Origin: Acidisoma silvae
Lineage (GTDB): Bacteria; Pseudomonadota; Alphaproteobacteria; Acetobacterales; Acetobacteraceae
DNA length: 64,000 nt
Assembly: GCF_020618775.1 (NCBI RefSeq)
Contig: NZ_JAESVB010000001.1
Coordinates: forward strand, 558,001 to 622,000
Direction of reading: 5' to 3'
The position numbers and the translations under genes were made by a program. Every line of letters starts with the position of its first letter. The first letter of the stretch is position 1. Shown piece after piece: positions 34,550 through 45,012 of the stretch. Under the pieces are notes generated by a model that did not search any database, was not told where the DNA came from, and worked only from the letters and a program-made list of their open reading frames with translations.

Positions 34550-35443
34550 TCACAGAATGGCGAAACGCTCCAGGATCAATCGCCGCAGGTGACGGAAGGC
34601 AGGATTGTCGTTGTCGCTCAGCCAGGCGGTATGTAACTCGGCCTGGGTTTCAGGCTCCTCCTCGAAATTGCGGAAAACGACGTCCTGCGCCCTCAGTTTC
34701 TGGGTGGAGTAGGGAACGATCGCCAGTCCAAGCCCGACACCGACAAGACTGACCATCGTGTGCGTCTGGCCAACATATTGGACGATGCGCGGAGCAACTT
34801 CCGCGCGTGACAGAACTTCGCTGACGCGCCCATGCAGATAGGGATTGCTGTCGGCCGCATACATGATCAGATCCTGATCCGTCAGATAGCGTAGTCTTGG
34901 CGTCGGGCCGGTCGCCAGAGGGTGATCGGCATGCGCGGCCAAAATGAACGGTTCTCTGATGACGCGGCAGACATCCATCCCCGTGCGATCGAAGGGCGCC
35001 TGGACGATTGCCAGATCAATTCTATTGTAGCGCAGCGCTTCGATCTGCGCGGCCGTCGGCAATTCGTTCAGGGTGATTTTGACGTCCGGCAAATCGTTCC
35101 TGGCGAGATAGGCAAGCTGGGGCAGAAAGCGATAGCTGGACCCTTGCGTGAAGCCGACGGTGATGGTGCCGGACACGCCCTGTGACATCAGCCGCGCCGA
35201 CCGGACGGCGCTATCCGCAAGTCTGATGATCTGACGCGCCTCTTTCATGAAACTGCGACCGGCCGAGGTCAGCCGGACGGACCGGCTGGTGCGCTCCAGC
35301 AGTTTTACGTCGATTGCGGTTTCCAGAATTCTGATCTGCCGGCTGAGCGGCGGCTGCGTCATGTTCAGGCGCTGCGCTGCACGGCCGAAATGCAATTCCT
35401 CGGCAACAGCCAGGAAACAGCGCAATTGGTTCAACTCGAACAT
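34550..35443 (-). CDS. LysR-family transcriptional regulator
   Basis: 297 residues. The N-terminal winged helix-turn-helix contains HFGRAAQRLNMTQPPLSRQI (residues 18-37). The C-terminal periplasmic-binding-like effector domain (about 90-295) includes TITVGFTQGSSYRFLPQL and GVGLGLAIVPYS. ATG 35443 has GGAG 7 bases upstream and starts the fold; the open frame reaches 35539 without protein-like sequence. It is divergent from the dehydrogenase operon across 207 bases with a perfect dyad, the standard layout for a LysR regulator of its neighbour. The effector is unknown. Confidence 0.9.
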   Translation of the reverse strand: MFELNQLRCFLAVAEELHFGRAAQRLNMTQPPLSRQIRILETAIDVKLLERTSRSVRLTSAGRSFMKEARQIIRLADSAVRSARLMSQGVSGTITVGFTQGSSYRFLPQLAYLARNDLPDVKITLNELPTAAQIEALRYNRIDLAIVQAPFDRTGMDVCRVIREPFILAAHADHPLATGPTPRLRYLTDQDLIMYAADSNPYLHGRVSEVLSRAEVAPRIVQYVGQTHTMVSLVGVGLGLAIVPYSTQKLRAQDVVFRNFEEEPETQAELHTAWLSDNDNPAFRHLRRLILERFAIL

Positions 35444-35537
35444 TTTCGCTCCGCCACACGGATCATCAGGACTTCGAGAGCCCCGCTCCGCGCAATAAAA
35501 TATGGCGCGCGTTATTGATCCAATGTTTGAATTGATC

Positions 35538-35554
35538 AAGTCAAATTATGACTT
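35538..35554. promoter_or_regulatory. Dyad between the LysR gene and dehydrogenase operon
   Basis: AAGTCA-AATTA-TGACTT is a perfect 6-5-6 inverted repeat containing a T-N11-A core typical of LysR sites. The palindrome TTGATCAA (35532-35539) touches it. The region is AT-rich compared with its surroundings. It lies 94 bases from the LysR start and 96 from the dehydrogenase start. Confidence 0.5.
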
Positions 35555-35650
35555 AGACAGGTAATGGAAACCCGGTTAGGTGACAAAACTGTAAGGGAAA
35601 CTCCAAGAAATCACGGATTTCATCGTTCTTGAGGCGAAGAGGCTCCCCCT

Positions 35651-36355
35651 ATGCCGATTTCTCCACCGGGTTCGTCCCGACGGGCTTTCCTTCTCAAAAC
35701 CGTTGCCATGATCCCGGCCATGACTTTGGCGGGAACCGCTTTGGCGGGGCTTGCCCAGGCCGCTGATGGCGGGCCGTCAGGCTATGCGCCGAGCTTCTTC
35801 ACCGCCGATGAATTCGCCTTTGTCACCGCCTTCGTCGATCGCCTGATCCCGGCAGACGAAGAAGGCCCCGGCGCCGTCGAACTTGATGTGCCGAACTTCA
35901 TCGATCTTCAGATGAACACCACCTACGGCCATGGCGGCCTGTGGTACATGCATCCGCCCTTCCGGCAGGCGCCGGCGACCTTCGGTAATCAACTCGGCCT
36001 GCCGCCGCGCGAAATCTACCGCCAGGGCATCGCCGCCGCCGAAACCGCCATCCAGGCCAAATACGGCAAGCGTTTCACCGACATGACTGCCGGCGAGCGC
36101 GATACGGTCATCACCGCGATGCAGAAGAAGGCGCTGGCCATGGCGCCGGTGCCGGCCTCCATGCTGTTCGGCCAGTTCCTGACCAATACTAAGGAAGGCT
36201 ATTTCAGCGATCCCATCCATGGCGGCAATCGCGGCATGGCCGCCTGGAAGATGATCGGCTATCCCGGCGCGCGCGCCGATTTCACGGACTGGGTGGATCG
36301 CTACGGCGCCAAATACCCCTTTGGTCCTGTTTCAATCACCGACCTCGGGGCCTGA
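35651..36355 (+). CDS. Gluconate 2-dehydrogenase-like small subunit, Tat-exported
   Basis: 234-residue subunit-III family protein that accompanies the FAD subunit of membrane dehydrogenases and carries it through the Tat pathway. A Tat signal is clear: SRRAFLLK at residues 9-16, then a hydrophobic stretch to about residue 37. The body has FFTADEFAFVTAFVDRLIPA, HGGLWYMHPPF and DPIHGGNRGMAAWKMIGYPGA, which are family features. The FAD subunit starts 3 bases after its stop and the cytochrome gene follows. The LysR gene upstream is its likely regulator. Exact sugar or sugar-acid substrate is not deducible. Confidence 0.87.
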   Translation: MPISPPGSSRRAFLLKTVAMIPAMTLAGTALAGLAQAADGGPSGYAPSFFTADEFAFVTAFVDRLIPADEEGPGAVELDVPNFIDLQMNTTYGHGGLWYMHPPFRQAPATFGNQLGLPPREIYRQGIAAAETAIQAKYGKRFTDMTAGERDTVITAMQKKALAMAPVPASMLFGQFLTNTKEGYFSDPIHGGNRGMAAWKMIGYPGARADFTDWVDRYGAKYPFGPVSITDLGA

Positions 36356-36358
36356 CCC

Positions 36359-38137
36359 ATGCGCGACATTACGATGAAACACACCGACGCCGTCATCATC
36401 GGCTTCGGCTGGACCGGCGCGATCATGGCCAAGGAACTGACGGAGGCGGGGCTGAAAGTCGTCGCTTTGGAGCGTGGCCCCAATCGCGACACCTATCCCG
36501 AAGGCGCCTATCCGTCCTCCATCGACGAACTGACGCATAACAGCCGCAGCGAATTGTTCCAGCGCCTGGCCAAGACCACGTTGAGCATCCGCTACACCGC
36601 CAATGACGAGGCGGTCCCCTATCGCCAGCTGGCGGCCTTCCTGCCCGGCACGGGCGTGGGTGGCGCCGGCCTGCATTGGTCCGGCTGCCATTGGCGCATC
36701 ACGCCGGAGGAACTGCGCCTGCGCAGCCGTTACGAGGAGCGTTACGGCAAGAACTTCATCCCCGAAGACATCACGATCCAGGATTGGGGCGTGACCTATG
36801 AGGAGCTGGAGCCGCATTTCACCTTCGCCGAGAAGGTCTTCGGCACGTCCGGTCAGGCCTATAAGGTCAATGGTGAGATCGTCGGCGCCGGCAATCCTTT
36901 CGACGCCGATCGCTCGACGCCTTTCCCCCTGCCGCCGATGAAGAACACCTATTCGGCGACGCTCTTCGGCAAGGCCGCCGCCGAGGTCGGCTATCATCCC
37001 TTCGATATCCCGTCCGCCAATGCGTCGCAGGCCTATACCAATCCCTATGGCTGCCAGATGGGGCCTTGCACCTTCTGCGGCTTCTGCTCGGGCTATGCCT
37101 GCTACAATTATTCCAAGGCCTCGCCGAATGTGAACATCCTGCCCGCGCTGCGGCAGGTACCGCATTTCGAGCTGCGCGCAGAATGCGACGTCGTGCAGAT
37201 CCTGACCGACAGCACAGGCAAGAAAGCGACCGGCGTGCTGTATGTCGATGCCGCCGGCAACCGCGTGACGCAGCCGGCCGATCTCGTGATCCTCGGCACC
37301 TTCGCCTATAACAACGCCTATATGCTGCTGCTGTCGAAGATCGGCACGCCCTATGACCCGTCAACGGGCGAAGGCGTTATCGGCAAGAACTTCGCCTATC
37401 AGAACGAGAACAGCATCGCGACCTTCTTTGACGACAAGACCTATACCAATCCCTTCATCGGGGCGGGCGGCAATGGCGTCGCGGTCGATGACTTCAACAG
37501 CGACCATTTCGACCACGGCCCGCTCGGCTTCGTCGGCGGCGCGCCCTTCTGGGTCAATCAGGCCGGCACCAAGGCCATCGGCGGCGGCCCGCTGCCGGAC
37601 GGCACGCCGGAATGGGGCTCGGGCTGGAAGAAGGCGGTGAAGGAGAACTTCACCCATGTCGTCTCGATGAACGCGCATGGCACCAATATGTCCAACCGCG
37701 CCAATTTTCTCGATCTCGACCCGACCTATAAGGACTATCTGGGCCGCCCGCTGCTGCGCCTGACCTTCGATTGGCATGACAACGACTATAAGATGGCGGC
37801 CTTCACGGTCGACAAGATGAAGAAGATCGCCGAGGCGATGAACCCGAAGGCGATGAAGGTCTCGGTCAAGAAACCGGGCCAGCATTTCGATATGACCCAT
37901 TACCAGACCACGCATATGGGCGGCGGCGTCATCATGGGTGACAATCCCAAGACCAGCGCCGTCAACCGCTATCTGCAAAGCTGGGACGTCTCCAACCTCT
38001 TCGTTGTCGGATCATCTGCCTTCCCGCAGGGCCTGGGCTATAACCCGACAGGGACGGTCGCGGCGCTCACCTATTGGTCGGCCAAGGCCATCCGCGAAAC
38101 CTATCTCAAAAACCCTGGCCCGCTGGTGCAGGCATGA
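36359..38137 (+). CDS. GMC-type FAD dehydrogenase subunit (gluconate/sorbitol dehydrogenase-like)
   Basis: 592-residue catalytic subunit. The FAD-binding GFGWTG lies at residues 15-20, and GTGVGGAGLHWSG near 98-110 completes the dinucleotide region. QTTHMGGGVIMGDNP and LGYNPTGTVAALTYW at the C-terminus hold the catalytic His and flavin contacts. A cluster of five cysteines (232, 237, 240, 243, 248) matches the iron-sulphur-type segment of three-subunit FAD dehydrogenases that pass electrons to cytochrome c. There is no signal peptide of its own, so it would be exported with the Tat subunit just upstream. It oxidises a sugar, polyol or aldonate in the periplasm. Confidence 0.9.
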   Translation: MRDITMKHTDAVIIGFGWTGAIMAKELTEAGLKVVALERGPNRDTYPEGAYPSSIDELTHNSRSELFQRLAKTTLSIRYTANDEAVPYRQLAAFLPGTGVGGAGLHWSGCHWRITPEELRLRSRYEERYGKNFIPEDITIQDWGVTYEELEPHFTFAEKVFGTSGQAYKVNGEIVGAGNPFDADRSTPFPLPPMKNTYSATLFGKAAAEVGYHPFDIPSANASQAYTNPYGCQMGPCTFCGFCSGYACYNYSKASPNVNILPALRQVPHFELRAECDVVQILTDSTGKKATGVLYVDAAGNRVTQPADLVILGTFAYNNAYMLLLSKIGTPYDPSTGEGVIGKNFAYQNENSIATFFDDKTYTNPFIGAGGNGVAVDDFNSDHFDHGPLGFVGGAPFWVNQAGTKAIGGGPLPDGTPEWGSGWKKAVKENFTHVVSMNAHGTNMSNRANFLDLDPTYKDYLGRPLLRLTFDWHDNDYKMAAFTVDKMKKIAEAMNPKAMKVSVKKPGQHFDMTHYQTTHMGGGVIMGDNPKTSAVNRYLQSWDVSNLFVVGSSAFPQGLGYNPTGTVAALTYWSAKAIRETYLKNPGPLVQA

Positions 38138-38148
38138 GGGGCAGACCG

Positions 38149-39471
38149 ATGAAACTCCGCCATCTTCTCACGGGTTTCGCCCTCGCCCTGTCCCTGCCTG
38201 CCTTCGCGCATGGCGCGAATGCGCAGACGACGAACGGCAGCGCCGATGCGGCGACCATCGCCCAGGGCCAGTATCTGGCCCGCGCGGGGGACTGCGCCGC
38301 CTGCCATACCGCGCCGGGCGGCAAGCCCTTCGCGGGCGGCCTGCCGATCCAGACGCCGTTCGGCAAGGTCTTCACCTCCAACATCACGCCGGATGCGGAC
38401 ACCGGCATCGGCAATTGGAGCGAGCAGGATTTCGCGCGCCTGATGCGCACGGGCGTGCTGCCGTCGGGCGGCGCGGTGCTGCCCGCGATGCCCTATCCGT
38501 CCTATGCGCGTGTCTCGGACGCCGACATGAAGGCGCTCTACGCCTATTTCCACCAGGGCGTTCAGCCGGTGGCGCAGCAGAACACGCCGTCCACCATTCC
38601 GCTGCTGGGGATCGGCCGCTATCCGCTGCGGGCCTGGGGCTGGATCTTTGGACCCGGTGCGGGCGTGGCGGAGACCAGCACGACATCGGCCGATATCGGC
38701 GGTTCGGATGCGCCCTCCGTCGCGCGTGGCGAATATCTCGTCGAGGGTCTGGGCCATTGCGGCGCCTGCCACACGACGCGCGGCATCGGCATGCAGGAAA
38801 CGGCGCTGACCGGCACAAGCCCCAACTATCTGGCCGGCGGCGGCGCGGTGGACGGCTGGGTGGCGCCGAGCCTGCGCGGTGACAATGCAACGGGCCTCGG
38901 CCGATGGCGCGAGGATGACATCGTCGCTTTGCTCAAGACCGGCCGCAACCAGCACACGGCGATCTTCGGCGGCATGAACGACGTCGTGGCCGATTCGATG
39001 CAATTCATGTCGGACAACGACCTGCACAGCATCGCCAAATACCTGAAGTCGCTGCCGGCGCAGCACGCCGATGCCGCGTCCTATACCTATGACGACACGC
39101 AATCCAAGGCGCTGTTCGCGGGTGACGCCAGCGCACGCGGCGCGCAGATCTATGTCGATCGCTGTGCCGCCTGCCATCGCACGGACGGGCAGGGCTATGC
39201 CCGCACCTTCCCCGCCCTGGCCGGCAATCCGGTTCTCCAGACGAATGACCCGACCTCGATCATTCATATCGTGCTGTCCGGGTCACGCCTGCCCGGCATT
39301 GCGACCGCACCGTCCTCCCTCGTCATGGGGCCCTATGCGAAGGTGCTGAACGACCAGGAGATCGCGGATGTCGTGACCTTCATCCAGACCAGCTGGGGCA
39401 ATAAGGGCAGCACGGTCACGGCCGATCAGGTCAAGGCCATGCGGAACACGGCGACGCCGGTCTCGCCCTGA
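38149..39471 (+). CDS. Triheme cytochrome c subunit of the membrane dehydrogenase
   Basis: 440 residues with a signal peptide (LLTGFALALSLPAFAHGANA) and three haem c sites: CAACH at 49-53, CGACH at 204-208 and CAACH at 339-343. It accepts electrons from the FAD subunit and passes them to ubiquinone in the inner membrane, as in acetic-acid-bacterium gluconate, sorbitol and alcohol dehydrogenases. ATG 38149 has GAGGGG 7 bases upstream; an earlier ATG at 38134 overlaps the stop of the FAD gene. There is no long C-terminal anchor; the last residues are polar. Confidence 0.92.
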   Translation: MKLRHLLTGFALALSLPAFAHGANAQTTNGSADAATIAQGQYLARAGDCAACHTAPGGKPFAGGLPIQTPFGKVFTSNITPDADTGIGNWSEQDFARLMRTGVLPSGGAVLPAMPYPSYARVSDADMKALYAYFHQGVQPVAQQNTPSTIPLLGIGRYPLRAWGWIFGPGAGVAETSTTSADIGGSDAPSVARGEYLVEGLGHCGACHTTRGIGMQETALTGTSPNYLAGGGAVDGWVAPSLRGDNATGLGRWREDDIVALLKTGRNQHTAIFGGMNDVVADSMQFMSDNDLHSIAKYLKSLPAQHADAASYTYDDTQSKALFAGDASARGAQIYVDRCAACHRTDGQGYARTFPALAGNPVLQTNDPTSIIHIVLSGSRLPGIATAPSSLVMGPYAKVLNDQEIADVVTFIQTSWGNKGSTVTADQVKAMRNTATPVSP

Positions 39472-39489
39472 CCGAAACACCCGGCGGCG

Positions 39490-39768
39490 CTACGGCGCCG
39501 TCGGTTTTCGTGCGGCGTGTCGGACCCGCAAGATGACGACCTCATCGCCCTGTACCCGGTATCGCAGAATATAAGGATGCGTCACCACAATCTCTCGCAA
39601 GGCAGAGCCCGTGACGATCCTCCCGCGATGCGGAAAGTGGTGGAGGGCTTCGCCTGTTCTTAGAAGAGAGTCGGCGAGGTGCCGTGCTGCGTAAGGGTTG
39701 AATTCAAAAAGATAGTCATAGGCGCGGCTGACACCGCGCAGCGCCGCATCAGTCCAAATGACGCGCAT
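39490..39768 (-). CDS. ParE/RelE-superfamily toxin
   Basis: 92 residues of the small RelE/ParE fold: VIWTDAALRGVSRAYDYLFE (first two helices), FPHRGRIVTGSALREIVV and YILRYRVQGDEVVILRVRHAARKP (the C-terminal beta strands with the usual ILRVRHAARK). Ribosome-dependent RNase or gyrase-directed activity cannot be told apart here. The start lies 3 bases after the antitoxin stop. The final bases are 18 from the stop of the convergent cytochrome gene. Confidence 0.85.
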   Translation of the reverse strand: MRVIWTDAALRGVSRAYDYLFEFNPYAARHLADSLLRTGEALHHFPHRGRIVTGSALREIVVTHPYILRYRVQGDEVVILRVRHAARKPTAP

Positions 39769-39771
39769 GCC

Positions 39772-39951
39772 TCAGCGTTTCGGCGGGGACGATTTCCGGC
39801 CTTCGGCCAAGTCTTTCAGCCAAACACGAACTTTATGATGAGGCACGGTGTTGCCGGCAGCAATCTCTGCTTCCGCCTCAGCATCTAGGCGGGCTTCCAA
39901 GGCTGTATCTTCTTCTAGATCGAAAACCGATTTCGGTGCGGGATCGGCCAT
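39772..39951 (-). CDS. Short antitoxin partner of the ParE-like toxin
   Basis: 59 residues. It is acidic at the N-terminus (VFDLEEDTALEARLDAEAEA) and ends in VPHHKVRVWLKDLAEG, where the VPH-x-x-V-x-x-WL segment recurs in antitoxins of this kind. The basic tail KSSPPKR is short. GGAGGG lies 6 bases before the ATG. Placed directly before the toxin with a 3-base gap, it fits the usual antitoxin-first order. The assignment rests mainly on size, composition and position. Confidence 0.72.
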   Translation of the reverse strand: MADPAPKSVFDLEEDTALEARLDAEAEAEIAAGNTVPHHKVRVWLKDLAEGRKSSPPKR

Positions 39952-40007
39952 AGCAAACCCTCCGTTGCGGGAGCGAGTTTAGCACAAAGTCGAAGATGGC
40001 AAGAAGC

Positions 40008-41315
40008 TTACGCCTGCCGCAGTAGCGCGCCCGCGAGATAAAGCGAGCCGCAGACCAGCACGCGGGCGGGTGCGGCGGCCGCTTCGGCGGCCAACTGGCT
40101 GAGTGCCTCGGCCACCGTGCCGCCGGCACGCGCCGCGCCGCCCGAGGCCAGGATTACATCCTCCACCGACAGCGCCAGATGCTGCTCGGGCTCGGCCACT
40201 GCCCAGACGGAGGCGGCGAAAGGCAGGATGGGTTTCAGGAATTCGGCCGCGTCCTTGCCCTGCTTCATGCCGATGACGAGATGCAGCGGGCGATCCGCCC
40301 AGCCTGTCAAATGCTGTGCCAAAGCGGCGCCGGCGCCGGGGTTATGCGCGCCGTCCAGCCAAAGCTCCCAATCGGTCGGCAGCAAGGAGGCCAGGGGGCC
40401 GCCCAGTCTCTGCATGCGCCCGGCCCATTCGGCCCGCGCCAGCCCTGTGGCGAAGGCGCGGTCGGGGATCATCAGGCCGGAGGCGCGCAGGGCGGCCACC
40501 GCGATGCCGGCATTGTCGTATTGATGCGGCCCAACCAGAGACGGAAAAGGCAGCGCCAGGCTGCCATGGGTATCGGTGAAGTCTAGCCCGTCCGCCGTGG
40601 GCGCGATATGCCAATCCTCGCCACGAGCCGCAAAGGGCGCGCCGCGCTCGGCCGCGATACGGGTGAAGACCGCCAGCACCTCCGGCTTCTGCACGCCCGT
40701 CACCACCGGCACGCCCGGCTTGATGATGCCGGCCTTTTCGGCGGCGATGCCGGTCAGGCTGTCGCCCAGGAAATCCCGATGGTCGATGGAGATCGAGGTG
40801 ATGGCGCAGGCCGCCGGACGGTCCACGACATTGGTGGCGTCGCCGCGTCCGCCCAGGCCCACTTCCAGGATGCAGAGATCGGCCGGGTCTTCGGCGAAGA
40901 GCACGAAAGCGGCAGCGGTAATGACCTCGAAGACGGTGATCGGCGCACCGTCATTGGCGCGCTCCACCAGTTCCAGCGTATCGGCCAGGCGGCGATGCGA
41001 AACCAGCCCATCCGCCAAGCGGATGCGTTCGTTGAAATCGACCAGATGCGGCGAGGTATAGACCTGAACCCGCAAACCGGCCGCTTCGGCGATGGCGCGG
41101 GCGAAGGCGCAGGTACTGCCCTTGCCGTTGGTGCCCGCGACATGCAGCACAGGCGCCAGTTTCTGGTGCGGATCGCCAAGCTTGCCCAGCAGGGTGAGCA
41201 AGCGCCCCATATCGAGGTCGATCGCACGCGGATAGAGGCTGAGCAGCCGCTCCAGAATGCCGTCGACGCGCGGATCCTGGCTCCGTTCCCGCTCGCGAAT
41301 GGCGAGGCCGGCCAT
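40008..41315 (-). CDS. folC: Folylpolyglutamate/dihydrofolate synthase
   Basis: 435-residue Mur-ligase-like ATPase that adds Glu to dihydropteroate (forming dihydrofolate) and extends folate polyglutamates. Seen: P-loop LHVAGTNGKGSTCAFA, YTSPHLVDFNERIRL, LEVGLGGRGDATNVV, ISIDHRDFLGDSL, AAEKAGIIKPGVPVVTG, and DGAHNPGAGAAL in the C-terminal domain. It is last in the pyrF-trpFBA-accD-folC run, 14 bases after accD. Confidence 0.95.
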   Translation of the reverse strand: MAGLAIRERERSQDPRVDGILERLLSLYPRAIDLDMGRLLTLLGKLGDPHQKLAPVLHVAGTNGKGSTCAFARAIAEAAGLRVQVYTSPHLVDFNERIRLADGLVSHRRLADTLELVERANDGAPITVFEVITAAAFVLFAEDPADLCILEVGLGGRGDATNVVDRPAACAITSISIDHRDFLGDSLTGIAAEKAGIIKPGVPVVTGVQKPEVLAVFTRIAAERGAPFAARGEDWHIAPTADGLDFTDTHGSLALPFPSLVGPHQYDNAGIAVAALRASGLMIPDRAFATGLARAEWAGRMQRLGGPLASLLPTDWELWLDGAHNPGAGAALAQHLTGWADRPLHLVIGMKQGKDAAEFLKPILPFAASVWAVAEPEQHLALSVEDVILASGGAARAGGTVAEALSQLAAEAAAAPARVLVCGSLYLAGALLRQA

Positions 41316-41329
41316 CGTTTCTGCGCCCC

Positions 41330-42226
41330 TTAGGCGGCGAGGTCGGATGAGGTCGGCGGCACAGGGACGTCCACCGGCACCGGCGGCAGCAGCAGGCTGG
41401 CCACGCGGATCAGCGTGTCGCGCAGATCCGCGCGGCGCGAAATCATGTCGATGATGCCGTGGTCATACAGATATTCCGAGCGCTGGAACCCGTCCGGCAG
41501 CTTTTCGCGCACCGTCTGTTCGATCACGCGCGCACCGGCAAAGCCGATCATGGCACCCGGCTCGGCGATCTGGATATCGCCCAGCATGGCGAAGCTGGCG
41601 GTCACGCCGCCGGTCGTCGGGTCGGACAGAACGACGATATAGGGAAGCCCCGCTTCCTTCACCATCTGTGCCGCGATGGTGGTGCGCGGCATCTGCATCA
41701 GGCTGATGGCGCCTTCCATCATGCGCGCGCCGCCCGAGGCGGTGTACATGATGAACGGCGCCTTTTGCAGCACCGCCAGCTTGGCGGCGGCGACGATGCC
41801 TTCACCGACGGCGGCACCCATGGAGCCACCGAGGAAGCCGAATTCCATGGCCGCCACGACCGCCTTGCGGCCACCGAGAAGACCATGGCCGACGACGATC
41901 GCGTCATCCAGCTTGGTCTTGTCGCGGGCGTCCTTCAGCTTGTCCGTATAGCGCTTCTGGTCGCGGAAGCGCAGCGGATCCTGCGGCACGCGCGGCGTGT
42001 CGATCTGCGTGAATTGGCCGTCGTCGAAGGTCCAGGCCAGGCGTTCCTTGGCCGAGGCGCGCATATGATGGCCGCAATGCGGGCAGACCTTCAGATTGGT
42101 TTCCAGATCGCGCTGGAAGATCATCTGCTGGCAGGCCGGGCATTGGTGCCAGAGATTGTCCGGCACTTCCTTGCGGCCGAGCAGGGTACGGATCTTGGGG
42201 CGGACGATATCGGTGAGCCAGCTCAT
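41330..42226 (-). CDS. accD: Acetyl-CoA carboxylase carboxyltransferase beta subunit
   Basis: 298 residues. It transfers the carboxyl group from biotin to acetyl-CoA with AccA, the committed step of fatty acid synthesis. A C4 zinc ribbon lies at the N-terminus (HQCPACQQM ... KVCPHCGHHM). The crotonase-fold core shows EFGFLGGSMGAAVGEGIV, TASGGARMMEGAISLMQM, SDPTTGGVTASFAMLGDI and EPGAMIGFAGARVIEQT. ATG 42226 (MSWLTDIVRPK) is chosen over the longer frame to 42361, which overlaps trpA. trpA lies 37 bases upstream and folC 14 bases downstream. Confidence 0.97.
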   Translation of the reverse strand: MSWLTDIVRPKIRTLLGRKEVPDNLWHQCPACQQMIFQRDLETNLKVCPHCGHHMRASAKERLAWTFDDGQFTQIDTPRVPQDPLRFRDQKRYTDKLKDARDKTKLDDAIVVGHGLLGGRKAVVAAMEFGFLGGSMGAAVGEGIVAAAKLAVLQKAPFIMYTASGGARMMEGAISLMQMPRTTIAAQMVKEAGLPYIVVLSDPTTGGVTASFAMLGDIQIAEPGAMIGFAGARVIEQTVREKLPDGFQRSEYLYDHGIIDMISRRADLRDTLIRVASLLLPPVPVDVPVPPTSSDLAA

Positions 42227-42263
42227 CTGCGGTCTCTCAACTCCATAACGGTGAAGGGCTGGG

Positions 42264-43090
42264 TCAGGCCGCCACGCGGACGCCGCGCACGGCCTCCGCC
42301 AAGGCGCGGACCTGATCCAGCACGGCATCGACCGTGCCGGGAAGGGCTCGTCCGTCCTCATCGAGGGTGCGGGCGAGGGTATCGATCAAGGCGGAAGCAA
42401 CGATGGCGGCATCCGCGATTTCGGTCGCATTGGCCGCCTGTTCGGGGGTGCGGATGCCGAAGCCGATGGCGATCGGCAGATCGGTGAATTTCCGCACGCG
42501 CGGGATGGCAGCGGACAGGTCGGCGGAGCTCGCCGTGCGCGTGCCGGTGATGCCGGCGATGCTGACGTAATAGACGAAGCCGGAACTGCCTTCGAGAACA
42601 TAGGGCAGCCGGCTCTCGTCGGTCGTCGGCGCCACCAGCCGGATGATGTCGATTCCCTGGGCTGCCGCATGCGGGGCCAGCAGATCGGCTTCCTCGGGCG
42701 GCAGGTCGACCGCGATCAGCCCGTCGACACCGGCGGCCGCAGCGTCCTGGCAGAAGGCCTCGGGACCGTAAGCCACGATCGGGTTTAGATAGCCCATCAG
42801 CACGATCGGCGTACGGTCATCCGCCTCGCGGAAGCGGCGCACCATGGCCAGCGTGCCTTTGAGAGTTGCGCCGGCCTTCAGGCCGCGCTGGCCGGCCAGC
42901 TGAATGATGGGGCCGTCGGCCATCGGGTCGGTGAAGGGCATGCCGATTTCGATCAGATCGGCACCGGCCGCCGGCATCCCGGCCAGAATCGCCTGGCTGG
43001 TTTCCAGATCGGGGTCGAAGGCTTCCAGGAAGGGGATAAGCGCGCCGCGCCCTTCCTTCTTCAGGCTGGCGAAACGTGCGGCAATCCGGC

Positions 43091-43094
<4 letters not shown>
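42264..43094 (-). CDS. trpA: Tryptophan synthase alpha chain
   Basis: 276-residue TIM barrel that splits indole-3-glycerol phosphate to indole, which tunnels to TrpB. Seen: [15 protein letters not shown], the catalytic Glu in [33 protein letters not shown] with the catalytic Asp, [15 protein letters not shown] and [12 protein letters not shown] at the phosphate end. It starts with GTG at 43094, overlapping the trpB stop by 4 bases (GTGA). Confidence 0.96.
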
Positions 43095-44322
<1,228 letters not shown>

Positions 44323-44326
<4 letters not shown>

Positions 44327-45012
44327 GAGACCCCCTGACCGGTGCTCTCATACTCCGCAGGCTTGCCGGCCGAAAGGCCGCGACCCGCGTTTCGTGACGC
44401 CGTTATGAAATTCCTGATGCGCGCCAAATCCTTAATGCCAGGGCTGCTTTCGACGCCGGAGGAGACGTCCACCGCTGTCGCACCGGACGCGATGATGGCC
44501 TCGCCGACGTTTTCGGGCGTCAGCCCGCCCGCCAGCAGCCAGGGCAGGGACGGTGTCCAGCCGGCGAGGATCGACCAATCGAGCGCCGTTGCATTGCCGC
44601 CCGGCCGGTCCGCGCCCGGTGGCGGCTTGCTTTCGATCATCAGCGCGTCCAGCCCCACGCCGGCCGCCTCGGCGGCGGCAAGTTCCTCGCGGGCTGAGAT
44701 GCCGCGCGCCAGCCAGACCGGCCGGCCGAAGCGGGCGCGCACAGCCTGCGCCAGATCCGGCGTGCCATAGATCTGGAAGATATCCAGCGGCATCGACTCC
44801 AGGACTTCGGCGATCTGATCCAGTTCGGGTTTCACGAACAGGCCCACGGCCGGTGGCCCGTCGGGCCGCACGGCGCGGATGACAGCCGCCTGGGCTGGCG
44901 TCACGAAACGCGGGGAACGCGGAAAGAAGACGAAGCCCGTGTAATCCGCGCCGGCCTCGACTGCCGCCTCATAGGCGGTGGCATCGTTCAGGCCGCAGAT
45001 TTTGACTTTCAT
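44323..45012 (-). CDS. trpF: Phosphoribosylanthranilate isomerase
   Basis: 229-residue TIM barrel. Seen: [20 protein letters not shown] with the catalytic Cys, [55 protein letters not shown], and [20 protein letters not shown] with the phosphate-binding site. The ATG at 45012 overlaps the pyrF stop by 4 bases, and its own stop overlaps trpB by 4. About 20 residues after the last barrel helix are a polar extension. Confidence 0.95.
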
